From JBDSEG01 sp039920165 (GTDB taxonomy: Bacteria > Pseudomonadota > Gammaproteobacteria > Burkholderiales > Burkholderiaceae_C), in contig JBDSEG010000144.1 in the NCBI GenBank assembly GCA_039920165.1, forward strand, positions 1-24,029: a stretch of DNA of 24,029 nt. Direction: 5' to 3'. The notes under the pieces are model-generated. The model did no database searches. It saw only the letters and a program-made list of their open reading frames with translations, and was not told where the DNA came from. The stretch's first letter is position 1. The number at the start of each line of letters is the position of its first letter. Positions 8,344-15,103 of the stretch are shown piece by piece. A program made the translations under genes and the position numbers.

Positions 8344-9606
8344 ATGACCGCAGGACCGAAACGCCCCCTCTCCCGTCCGGTCTCCCGACCGGACCAGGCC
8401 ATGGCCCGCAACATGACGCTGCTCGCGCACCACGAGCTCGAAGGCTTCGGCGGCATGGGCGAAGGCATTGCGTTGCAACTTGCCGACGACGGCCGGCGCA
8501 TCCTGTGGATGGCGCACGAATCGGCGCCGAAGAATTTCACCGGCGTCGACGTGAGCGACCCGCGCAAGCCACGGGTGGTCGTGCAGACCGAGTTGCCGCA
8601 CATGAAGATGCGCTCGAACTCGCTCGACGTGGTGGGCAACCTCATGGTGGTCGCCAACCAGACCAAGGAAGTCGGCATGAAGCCGGCCGGGTTCAATGTC
8701 TACGACATCAGCAAGCCCGAGCAGCCGCGCCTCATCTCGCACTTCGATTGCTCGGGCCCGTATTCGCGCGGCGTGCATGCGGTGTGGTTCGTCGACGGCA
8801 AGACCGTTCACATGGCCTCGGGCGCGCCCGACTTCCAGCCGCACGACCCGAAGGACGACCAGATCTACCGCATCGTCGACATCTCGAACCCGAGCAAGCC
8901 GGTCGAGACCGGCCGCTGGTGGTATCCCGGCACCCGCGTGGGCGACACGGTGCCGCGTCCGAAGCGCCTGCCGGCGAAGTTCGATACCGGCTTTCGCGCC
9001 CACAACACCAACGTCTTTCCGCAGCGGCCGGACCGCGCGTATGTCGGCTATATCGACGGCGGCGCGGTGGTGCTGGATATCGCGAACCCGGGCGAGATCC
9101 AGGTCGTCTCGCAGTGGAACCACTCGCCGCCGTTCAACGGCTTCACCCACACCGTGCTGCCGCTGTTCGACCGCGGCCTGTGGATCGTCAGCGACGAGTG
9201 CGTGCAGGACGACGGCGCCGACTGGCCCAAGCTGGTCTGGGTGGTCGATGCGCGATCGGACGCCAACCCGGTCCCCGTCTCGACCTTCCCGGCTCCGCCG
9301 GTCGACGCCTTCGCGCACCGCGGCGGCCGCTTCGGCGCGCACAACCTGCACGAGAACCTGCCGCTGCCGGTCTCGTTCCAGTCCGACACGCTCTTCGTCG
9401 GCACCTTCTTCAATGCCGGCGTTCGCGCCTACGACACGAGCAATCCGTATGCAGTCGAAGAGGTGGCTTACTACGTCCCCGCCACCCCGCGCCTCGCGCC
9501 AGCCGGGGCAATCCAGCTGAACGATGTGTATGTGGACGAGAACCGCATTGTCTACACCATGGACCGATTCGGCGGCGGACTCTATATCCTGGAAATCAAT
9601 TTATGA
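8344..9606 (+). CDS. LVIVD-repeat (beta-propeller) protein of unknown function
   Basis: A 420-residue protein built from recurring segments with the LVIVD-type pattern of a short strand followed by VYDISKP, VDVSDPRKP, VDISNPSKP, LDIANPGEIQ and YDTSNPYAV. These are the hallmark turns of LVIVD repeats, which fold as a beta-propeller. There is no signal peptide or membrane segment, so a cytosolic place is likely. Conserved histidines (HNTNVFPQRP, FTHTVLP, AHNLHENLP) could bind metal or substrate, but no reaction is known. The ATG at 8344 is the first start after the divergent promoter region; an ATG at 8401 (MARNMTLLAHHELEG) would give 401 residues and cannot be excluded, as neither has a strong ribosome binding site. 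A CobW-family gene follows 91 bases downstream, on the same strand, after a folded repeat-like element. Confidence 0.8.
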   Translation: MTAGPKRPLSRPVSRPDQAMARNMTLLAHHELEGFGGMGEGIALQLADDGRRILWMAHESAPKNFTGVDVSDPRKPRVVVQTELPHMKMRSNSLDVVGNLMVVANQTKEVGMKPAGFNVYDISKPEQPRLISHFDCSGPYSRGVHAVWFVDGKTVHMASGAPDFQPHDPKDDQIYRIVDISNPSKPVETGRWWYPGTRVGDTVPRPKRLPAKFDTGFRAHNTNVFPQRPDRAYVGYIDGGAVVLDIANPGEIQVVSQWNHSPPFNGFTHTVLPLFDRGLWIVSDECVQDDGADWPKLVWVVDARSDANPVPVSTFPAPPVDAFAHRGGRFGAHNLHENLPLPVSFQSDTLFVGTFFNAGVRAYDTSNPYAVEEVAYYVPATPRLAPAGAIQLNDVYVDENRIVYTMDRFGGGLYILEINL

Positions 9607-9690
9607 CCGCCCCCAAGGCCGCCGCAATGCGGCGTCCGGCCCCCCGAGGGGGAGCAAGAAAGCTTGGGGCGGCCCGGCGCTTTCTTGGTC
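9607..9690 (+). repeat. Multi-hairpin intergenic element, resembling a dispersed Burkholderiales repeat
   Basis: The gap between the LVIVD stop and the CobW start is almost filled by nested inverted repeats. An outer stem pairs CCGCCCCCAAG (9607-9617) with CTTGGGGCGG (9663-9672), with one bulged C. Inside it are a CGCCGC/GCGGCG hairpin (9620-9634) with a 3-base loop and a C-run/G-run hairpin (9641-9652). An alternative 9-bp perfect stem pairs CAAGAAAGC (9655-9663) with GCTTTCTTG (9679-9687) and overlaps the 3' arm of the outer stem by one base, so it competes with that stem. From memory, similar CCCCCAAG...CTTGGGGGCGGCCCGGC elements recur in Burkholderiales genomes; only this copy is in the window. 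It could act as an attenuator, an mRNA-stabilising structure, or only a dispersed repeat. Confidence 0.6.
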
Positions 9691-9697
9691 GCGCGGC

Positions 9698-10750
9698 GTG
9701 ACCTTCACACAGCGCGACCCGCTGGCCGGCAAGATTCCGGTCACTCTCGTCACCGGCTTTCTCGGCAGCGGCAAGACGACGCTGATCGCACGGCTGCTCA
9801 AGCACCCGGCGATGGACCGCGTGGCCGTCGTCATCAACGAGATCGGCGAGATCGGCATCGACCACGACCTGGTCGCGATGTCGTCCGAGAACGTCAGCCT
9901 GCTCGCCAACGGCTGCCTGTGCTGCACCGTGCGCACCGACCTGCAGGAGACGCTGCGCGAACTGTTCGGCGACCGCCGCGCAGGACGCATCAATGACTTC
10001 GACCGCGTGATTGTCGAGAGCACCGGCCTGGCCGACCCCGCGCCGGTGATCCAGACGCTGGCGAGCGACACCATGCTCGGCGCGAACTACCGGCTCGACG
10101 GCGTCGTGACCCTGGTGGATGCGGTCAACGCGCCGATGCAGTTGACTGAGTTCGCCGAGGCGCAGCGCCAGGTCGCGCTGGCCGACCGCATCTTCATCAC
10201 CAAGGCCGACCTGGCCGACGAGGCCGGCCTCGCCACGCTGTACGCGATGCTGCGCGAACTCAACGCCACGGCCCAGGTGCAGCGCTGCGCGATGGGCGAC
10301 CTTCACCCGAGCCAGCTGATCGATATCGGCCTCGCCAGCGCGCGCGCCAGTAACGCGACGCTGCGCTTCCTCGGCGAGCTCAATGAGCAATCACCCGAGG
10401 CAATCGATCCGGCCTACCTCGGTAAACGACTGCCGCCCCGCCACGACCCGCGCGTGCAGACCCACTCGCTGCGCTTCGACGCGCCGTTCACATGGGCCAC
10501 ATTCACCGCCGCGATGGAACTCGTCATCTCGCTGCGCGGCGCCGACCTGTTGCGCGTGAAAGGCATCGTGAACGTGGAAGGCGAGCCGGTCGTCGTGCAG
10601 GGTGTCGGGCACGTATTCCATCCGCCGCTGCCGCTCGACCGATGGCCGAGCGAGGACATGGGCAGTCGGCTGGTGTTCATCACGCGCGGGATCGAGGCCT
10701 CGACGTTGCGGGCGCTGTTCGACGCGGTGGGGGCGTTGCGGCAGGCTTGA
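9698..10750 (+). CDS. CobW/COG0523 family GTPase (metallochaperone)
   Basis: A 350-residue G3E-family GTPase, thought to insert or deliver metal ions (zinc, cobalt or iron) to client enzymes in the cytosol. Walker A is GFLGSGKTT at residues 20-28. The family metal motif follows as GCLCC with cysteines at 73, 75 and 76, then ESTGLADP (107-114) and the guanine-specificity motif TKAD (168-171, in place of NKxD). A C-terminal CobW_C domain contains LLRVKGIVNVEGEPVVVQGVGHVFHPP. Its start is a GTG at 9698, which opens right at the family N-terminus; the longer frame from 9524 would translate the hairpin element and part of the previous gene. It sits downstream of the LVIVD gene, perhaps co-transcribed, but the client protein is not evident. 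Confidence 0.92.
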   Translation: MTFTQRDPLAGKIPVTLVTGFLGSGKTTLIARLLKHPAMDRVAVVINEIGEIGIDHDLVAMSSENVSLLANGCLCCTVRTDLQETLRELFGDRRAGRINDFDRVIVESTGLADPAPVIQTLASDTMLGANYRLDGVVTLVDAVNAPMQLTEFAEAQRQVALADRIFITKADLADEAGLATLYAMLRELNATAQVQRCAMGDLHPSQLIDIGLASARASNATLRFLGELNEQSPEAIDPAYLGKRLPPRHDPRVQTHSLRFDAPFTWATFTAAMELVISLRGADLLRVKGIVNVEGEPVVVQGVGHVFHPPLPLDRWPSEDMGSRLVFITRGIEASTLRALFDAVGALRQA

Positions 10751-10763
10751 ACGGTCGCGCTGC

Positions 10764-11156
10764 TTATCCGGGCAGCTTCACTGCGCAGGCCGGAAACGCC
10801 CGCAGCAGCTTCTTGTCCTCGGTCACGAGCTTCACGTCGAGCGCCTTTGCGAGGGCGACGAATTCGCAATCGTAGGCAGAGCAATCGCTGTCCCGAACTA
10901 GCGCCATGACCTGCTTCGAGTCGACCTCGAACTCCGAATCGGCCAGCAGGCCTTCGGCCTCGTCCTGCAGGCTGCAGGCCTGCTCGAACGTGATGCTGCG
11001 GCGGCGCAGAAAGCCGGCGAGGATGTTGCGGAACTCGCTTCGCCACAACGGGGGCGCGGCCCACCGCGGCTCACGTTCGAGCAGCGCTTCGGCTGCCCGG
11101 GTTCGATCTCCCGGCAGGTACAGATAGGCCAGGATGTTCGAATCGACGACGATCAA
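10764..11156 (-). CDS. vapC: PIN-domain toxin, VapC type
   Basis: A 130-residue PIN-domain ribonuclease; VapC toxins cleave tRNA or rRNA until bound by their antitoxin. The acidic active-site residues are all present: D5 in IVVDSN, E41 in LWRSEF, D96 in SAYDCEFVALAKAL, and D114 in LVTEDKKL. The start codon is TTG at 11156, overlapping the antitoxin stop as TTGA; no ATG or GTG lies near the family N-terminus. Such a weak, coupled start fits the usual need for less toxin than antitoxin. It converges on the CobW gene with only 13 bases between the two stops. Confidence 0.92.
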   Translation of the reverse strand: MIVVDSNILAYLYLPGDRTRAAEALLEREPRWAAPPLWRSEFRNILAGFLRRRSITFEQACSLQDEAEGLLADSEFEVDSKQVMALVRDSDCSAYDCEFVALAKALDVKLVTEDKKLLRAFPACAVKLPG

Positions 11157-11398
11157 GTGCGGCCTTCGCGCTTGAGCGCATCGATATCGCGCGCCTTGAA
11201 CTGGCCCTTGGGCAGAGCGCCGCGCAGCGCCCTGGCACGCGCCAGCCGCTCGACCGGTTCGATCTTAGCGGGCAGCAGGATCGCCTCCAGGCAGACGATG
11301 GCCTCGCTGTTCATGCTGCGCCGGTTCGTCGCCGCGGACGCCTTCAGGCGTTCATAGATTTCGTCGGGAATATTCTTCAGAGTCAGCGTCGTGGTCAT
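11153..11398 (-). CDS. vapB: VapB/FitA-like antitoxin with ribbon-helix-helix domain
   Basis: An 81-residue antitoxin. Its N-terminus MTTTLTLKNIPDEIYERLKASAATNRRSMNSEAIVCLEAIL (residues 1-41, given here as segments MTTTLTLKNIP, DEIYERLK, NRRSMNSEA) has the beta strand plus two helices of the Arc/MetJ ribbon-helix-helix fold, as in FitA. The remainder, ending ARDIDALKREGRT, would wrap around the toxin and block its active site. The ATG at 11398 is chosen because it begins the domain; a longer frame adds 10 residues that would read through the operator-like palindrome. It is co-transcribed with the PIN toxin and overlaps it by four bases. The pair probably autoregulates by binding the palindrome upstream. 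Confidence 0.9.
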   Translation of the reverse strand: MTTTLTLKNIPDEIYERLKASAATNRRSMNSEAIVCLEAILLPAKIEPVERLARARALRGALPKGQFKARDIDALKREGRT

Positions 11399-11417
11399 GG
11401 CGGTGTTTCGCAACCTA

Positions 11418-11439
11418 AGTGCAACCATTATGGTGCACT
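11418..11439 (-). promoter_or_regulatory. Operator-like palindrome and -10 box upstream of vapBC
   Basis: The arms AGTGCA and TGCACT (11418-11423, 11434-11439) and the inner arms CCAT and ATGG (11425-11428, 11430-11433) form an almost perfect inverted repeat with one extra A at 11424 and a central T. On the minus strand its centre reads CATAAT, a good -10 hexamer, about 28 bases before the ATG at 11398. No clear -35 box is seen. Binding by the VapBC complex would cover the -10 region, the usual mode of autoregulation. Confidence 0.55.
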
Positions 11440-11459
11440 CCGCCAGCTCCGCCCTGCCC

Positions 11460-12434
11460 CTACTCCGCCTTGATCCCGATCCCTTTCACGATCCTTCCAA
11501 ATTTTGCAAACTCGCCCTTCACGTAGCCGCTGAACTCGGCCGGCGGGTTCCCCCCCGGCTCGGCACCTTCATGCGCGAAACGCTCGCGCACGTCGGCACT
11601 CTGCAAGGCCTTGGCCGACTCTTTGTACAGCCGCTCGATCACGGCCGGCGGCGTGCCGGACGGTGCGAAGAGCCCAAACCACGAGCTGATCTCATAGCCA
11701 GGCAGGCCCGATTCGGCCAGCGTCGGCACCTCGGCCGCTGCGGCCGAGCGCGCTGCCGACGTGACCGCGAGGGCCCGCAGACGCCCGGCCTTGACCTGCG
11801 GCAGCACGGCGACGATGGGCGCGAACATGATCTGGATCTGGCCGGCGACGAGGTCGTTGACGGCCGGCCCGGCGCCCTTGTACGGCACGTGGGTCATGGT
11901 CACGCCTGCCGCGCTCTTGAACATCTCGCCGGCAAGGTGACTCGGCGCGCCGTTGCCCGACGAGCCGTAATTGAGCAGGTCGGGGCGCGCCTTGGCCAGC
12001 GCGATCAGCTCCTTGACGTTCGCCGCCTTAACGCTCGGGTGCACGACGAGGATGTTGGGCACCTGCGCGACGAGCGTGATGGGTGCGAGGTCGCGCAGGG
12101 TGTCGTAGCCGAGCTTGGCGTACATGTGCGGCGCGATCACGATGCTGGTCGACTGGCCGATCAGCAGGGTGTGGCCGTCGGGCGCCGCCTTGGCGGTGTT
12201 GTCGGCGGCGATGGTTCCGGAAGCGCCGGCGCGGTTGTCGACGACGACCGTCTGGCCAAGCGACTCTCCGAGCTTTTGGCCGAGGATGCGCGCGACGAAA
12301 TCGGCACCACCGCCGGGTGCGGCCGGCACGATGAGGCGGATCGGCTTGTTGTCGGGATACGGCGGGTCGGCGGCGAGGACCGGTGGGGCAAGGATGGCTA
12401 ATGTGAGCAGCAGCAGGCGTGAGCGCAAGGTCAT
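11460..12434 (-). CDS. Tripartite tricarboxylate transporter substrate-binding protein (Bug/TctC family)
   Basis: A 324-residue periplasmic binding protein. The N-terminus MTLRSRLLLLTLAILAPPVLA is a clear signal peptide with likely cleavage after VLA, then the mature start DPPYPDNKPIRLIVP. Family landmarks are PAAPGGGADFVARILGQKLGESLGQ, VVVDNRAGASGTIAA, NYGSSGNGAPSHLAGEMF, HVPYKGAGPAVNDLVAGQI, and VPTLAESGLPGYE. Bug proteins bind small carboxylates or other ligands; many are orphans that sit far from the TctAB membrane parts, as here, where no transporter gene is nearby. The ATG at 12434 begins the signal peptide; a GTG at 12467 would add 11 residues before it. The ligand cannot be told from the sequence. 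The family is greatly expanded in Burkholderiales, which supports the taxonomic guess. Confidence 0.93.
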   Translation of the reverse strand: MTLRSRLLLLTLAILAPPVLAADPPYPDNKPIRLIVPAAPGGGADFVARILGQKLGESLGQTVVVDNRAGASGTIAADNTAKAAPDGHTLLIGQSTSIVIAPHMYAKLGYDTLRDLAPITLVAQVPNILVVHPSVKAANVKELIALAKARPDLLNYGSSGNGAPSHLAGEMFKSAAGVTMTHVPYKGAGPAVNDLVAGQIQIMFAPIVAVLPQVKAGRLRALAVTSAARSAAAAEVPTLAESGLPGYEISSWFGLFAPSGTPPAVIERLYKESAKALQSADVRERFAHEGAEPGGNPPAEFSGYVKGEFAKFGRIVKGIGIKAE

Positions 12435-12655
12435 GGGAGGGTCGTTGGCGGCCGAGGAAGCGATCACGGTATCAGAGGCTTTGCGACTCGCCGGGCCGGT
12501 CCACGGAGCGGACCGACGAGCCGTCGCTCCGAGGCGATCCGAGTGCGAACGGTTGCGCCAACGGCCGTGCGCCTGCGAAGCAGCGCTCCGGCTTCTGCGG
12601 CGTCGGCCACCGAATCGCTATGGGGCATTGAGGTCCGGAAGGCGGCGCCGGCGCA
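12435..12655. other. Non-coding gap between the Bug gene and the protease-nuclease gene
   Basis: This 221-bp stretch has no ORF with recognisable similarity. The one structure I see is an inverted repeat CGGTCC (12497-12502) / GGACCG (12510-12515) with a 7-base loop and no T-run. It could be part of a terminator for the gene ending at 12656 or an upstream site for the Bug gene, but neither is well supported. Confidence 0.4.
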
Positions 12656-14884
12656 CTACATGTCCTTCAGCCACCTCGATTCCGCAAAGGCCTTGCTGTC
12701 GTAGAGCTTTTTCAGTGCCGGCTTGCCCACCGGCGTGGCGAGCGCGGTCTTGCTGAAACGGCCCTTCGCCTCGCCGCCGCCTTCGGTCCACGCCGACTGC
12801 CAGATCAGCGCGAGCGTGACCGCGCCGTCGGCCATGCGCCGGAGAGTGCGGTCGCCGAGATCGGTCCACATCGCCTTCGATTGACCCCGTCCGCGGTGCG
12901 CTTCATACGAGGCAAGGATGTCCTCGGGCGGGAGCTTGCGGATGGTGCGGCGCATCAGCTGCACCACCGCATCGGCCGCCCCCGCGGCGCCCGTGAATGG
13001 CGGCGGTTTGCGGGTTGCCGCGACGAGCCGCTTGACCTCGCTAACCACGAGCGGTGCATGCGAGGACACCATGTCGTCCTCGTACACGGCATGCACGCCG
13101 TCGTCTTCGGCGTCGTCGGTCTGGCCGTGGTGCAGGTAGGAAACATGCAGCGGCTGGCAGGCATCACCGACATAGTGCGCCAGTACGCCGGCCGCACACA
13201 CATATTCCGCCAGCGACTTCGCCTTTACGGCCGCCACCATCACGTCGTACAGCTGCGCGACGCGAAAAGGCAGGGCGCCGCGGTGCTCGGGCTTGCGGGC
13301 CGGATCGATGCTCGAATAGAAATCGTTCCAGACTTTGGCCGAGCGGTTGGTCTTGCTCGCCCACAGTTGCATCAATGTCTTGCCGGCAAAGGCGCCGCGG
13401 CCGGGCTCGTCCATGTCGGCGAAATGATTCGCCTTGTCCTTGCCGCGCGAAACGCGCCAGACGAGATCGGGCACGTCGGCGAGCGCGATGAATTTCGACT
13501 TGTCCAAGGCGCTCGGCAGCGAATTGTTCAGGATGTCTTCGTCCGATACCGAGATGGAGGTCGCATTGGCCGCGAATAGCGTGCGGGCGGCGTCGGTGTG
13601 CAGCGCGAAGCAGGCCGCATAGCCGATCTTGTAGTGGCCCACCTTGGCCCAGTAGCGGCTTTCGTCGCTGGCCCAGTCGCGCACGACCTCGACCTCGAGC
13701 GCCCGGCAGATGGCGCTAAGGCTGGTGGCCAATGCGAATTCGGCCGTGGTCGAAGCGTCGGTCAGGAAGCCCTGTCCGCCCCACTGGATCGCCAGCGGCC
13801 GGTACGACTCGGCAACCTGGCGAGCGGCAGTCTTCTTCGCGTCCACCGGCGCCTCGCCTTGCGGTTCGAGTTCGGCCTTGGCATCGGCCACATGGTCCCA
13901 GAACCACAGGACGCCCGAGTCGCCGGGGCGCGTATCCACCCGCGCCTCGTTCGTGCGCGGGCCGATCAGCAGCTCGGTCAACGTATCGGCGCCGCCCAGG
14001 CCGGCGTGCCGGTAGAAGAGGCCGTGCACGGCACCCTCGACGCGACGGCCGCCGGGCAGCTCGGTGAAGACGGGACAGCCGATCAGATTCAGGTTGAGCG
14101 TATCGGCGCTCAGATCGATCGGTTCGCCCATCACGCCGATGCCGATCGCACGCGCGGTCCAGTTGTTGACATCGGCGATTCGCACCAGCCTCGCATCGAG
14201 CCGGATCAGCGCGCCACCCCCGGCAAAGCCCGGGTAGACCGACGACAGCGGCAGCGCCGCAACACTGCGGGCCGCGGCCACGCCGACCACCTTGCGCCGT
14301 CCGCGGAGCACGCAATAGACCTCGGTATCGGCGGCGCCCGCGACATGGCCGGTCGTGAGGACGTAGGCGCCTGCATCGTCCGCGACGATCGAAGACGCCA
14401 CGCCCATGCGCGTCACGCCCTGATCTTCTGCGAAGACCTGGAAGCCCGGGCCGATCAGGCTGGTCGCGAAGGCGACCGCCTCCTCGGGCGGCAGGTTCGT
14501 GACGCGTCGGCGCGCCAGCACGACGCAGGTGCGAACTTGCCGGCCATCGGGCAGGTAGAGCACAGGCGGAACCGTCAGTTCGGGATGTTTGCTCAGCACG
14601 TCGGGAGCGATCCACTCGCTCACGAAGACCAGCACGCAGGGCCACGACCACGGCCGGATATCGCTGTTGTCGAGCGTGCGCGGACCCAGGCGCTTGGACG
14701 GTCGCTGCTCGTTCAGCGACTGGTCGTGGATGTTCGCGTCGTTCAACCGGATGCGATAGCGCCCCACGGCGGTCCCGAGCACGGTCTTCAGGTTGGCGAT
14801 GTGGACCTGGTACTGCTCGCGCGCGTCGAGCAGATCCTGCAGCGACAACGCGCGGTAGTCGGTCTTGCGAACGAAACGCTCCAT
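12656..14884 (-). CDS. Two-domain protein: trypsin-fold serine protease-like domain fused to S1/P1 nuclease-fold domain
   Basis: A 742-residue protein I do not recognise as a named family. An N-terminal part (about 1-150) has a helical start and no clear signal peptide. A chymotrypsin-like domain (about 150-375) shows YVLTTGH with H180, the TRPGDSG motif with S323, and PLAIQWGGQ as the strand after the oxyanion loop, separated by an insert of about 40 residues. The expected DxALIRL aspartate appears as GGALIRL, so the third triad residue is uncertain. The C-terminal domain (about 411-700) has the zinc ligands of S1/P1 nucleases and related phospholipases: W412 and H417 (WAKVGH), D470 or D473, H487 (ANHFAD), H570/D574/H580 in VLAHYVGDACQPLHVS, and H598 with E602 or D603. 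The ATG at 14884 has GGGAG 5 bases upstream. It stands alone, with its own promoter-like region. Confidence 0.75.
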   Translation of the reverse strand: MERFVRKTDYRALSLQDLLDAREQYQVHIANLKTVLGTAVGRYRIRLNDANIHDQSLNEQRPSKRLGPRTLDNSDIRPWSWPCVLVFVSEWIAPDVLSKHPELTVPPVLYLPDGRQVRTCVVLARRRVTNLPPEEAVAFATSLIGPGFQVFAEDQGVTRMGVASSIVADDAGAYVLTTGHVAGAADTEVYCVLRGRRKVVGVAAARSVAALPLSSVYPGFAGGGALIRLDARLVRIADVNNWTARAIGIGVMGEPIDLSADTLNLNLIGCPVFTELPGGRRVEGAVHGLFYRHAGLGGADTLTELLIGPRTNEARVDTRPGDSGVLWFWDHVADAKAELEPQGEAPVDAKKTAARQVAESYRPLAIQWGGQGFLTDASTTAEFALATSLSAICRALEVEVVRDWASDESRYWAKVGHYKIGYAACFALHTDAARTLFAANATSISVSDEDILNNSLPSALDKSKFIALADVPDLVWRVSRGKDKANHFADMDEPGRGAFAGKTLMQLWASKTNRSAKVWNDFYSSIDPARKPEHRGALPFRVAQLYDVMVAAVKAKSLAEYVCAAGVLAHYVGDACQPLHVSYLHHGQTDDAEDDGVHAVYEDDMVSSHAPLVVSEVKRLVAATRKPPPFTGAAGAADAVVQLMRRTIRKLPPEDILASYEAHRGRGQSKAMWTDLGDRTLRRMADGAVTLALIWQSAWTEGGGEAKGRFSKTALATPVGKPALKKLYDSKAFAESRWLKDM

Positions 14885-14925
14885 GCGGACTCCCATGCGA
14901 TTGGCGGCGCCATGCCGTGCGCGAT

Positions 14926-14954
14926 CTTGTAGGCCCGCGGGCCGCGAAGGTCAA
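14926..14954 (-). promoter_or_regulatory. Sigma-70-like promoter with palindromic operator-like spacer
   Basis: On the minus strand TTGACC (14954-14949) and TACAAG (14931-14926) are 17 bases apart, a good -35/-10 pair in this GC-rich DNA. The spacer contains the perfect 12-bp palindrome GGCCCGCGGGCC (14932-14943), directly abutting the -10 box. A start near 14919 would give a leader of about 35 bases to the ATG at 14884. The palindrome may be a repressor site; GC-rich palindromes also occur by chance. Confidence 0.5.
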
Positions 14955-15103
14955 CCGGGGGCAGCGCGCCACCTGCCTGGAATTTCAGCGGCGCCCCCAC
15001 ACCCGCGACCCGGGCGATACGGCGAGCACGAGGGCGTGGTGCGAGCGGTGCGCGAATGGGTCGCAGGCCGGAGCCGGAGCCAGGTGGCGTGATCAGGCAC
15101 GCA

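Noticed and set aside
9524..9697. Longer N-terminus for the CobW gene
   Set aside because: It would translate the end of the previous gene in another frame and the hairpin element; the family N-terminus begins at the GTG at 9698.
9698..10750. The CobW GTPase as activator of the nitrile hydratase at 18078-19298
   Set aside because: P47K-type activators of iron nitrile hydratases are COG0523 proteins, but here the hydratase has the cobalt motif and is more than 7 kb away on the other strand with many unrelated genes between.
12497..12515. Rho-independent terminator for the protease-nuclease gene
   Set aside because: The hairpin has only a 6-bp stem, lacks a T-run on either strand and lies about 140 bases past the stop.
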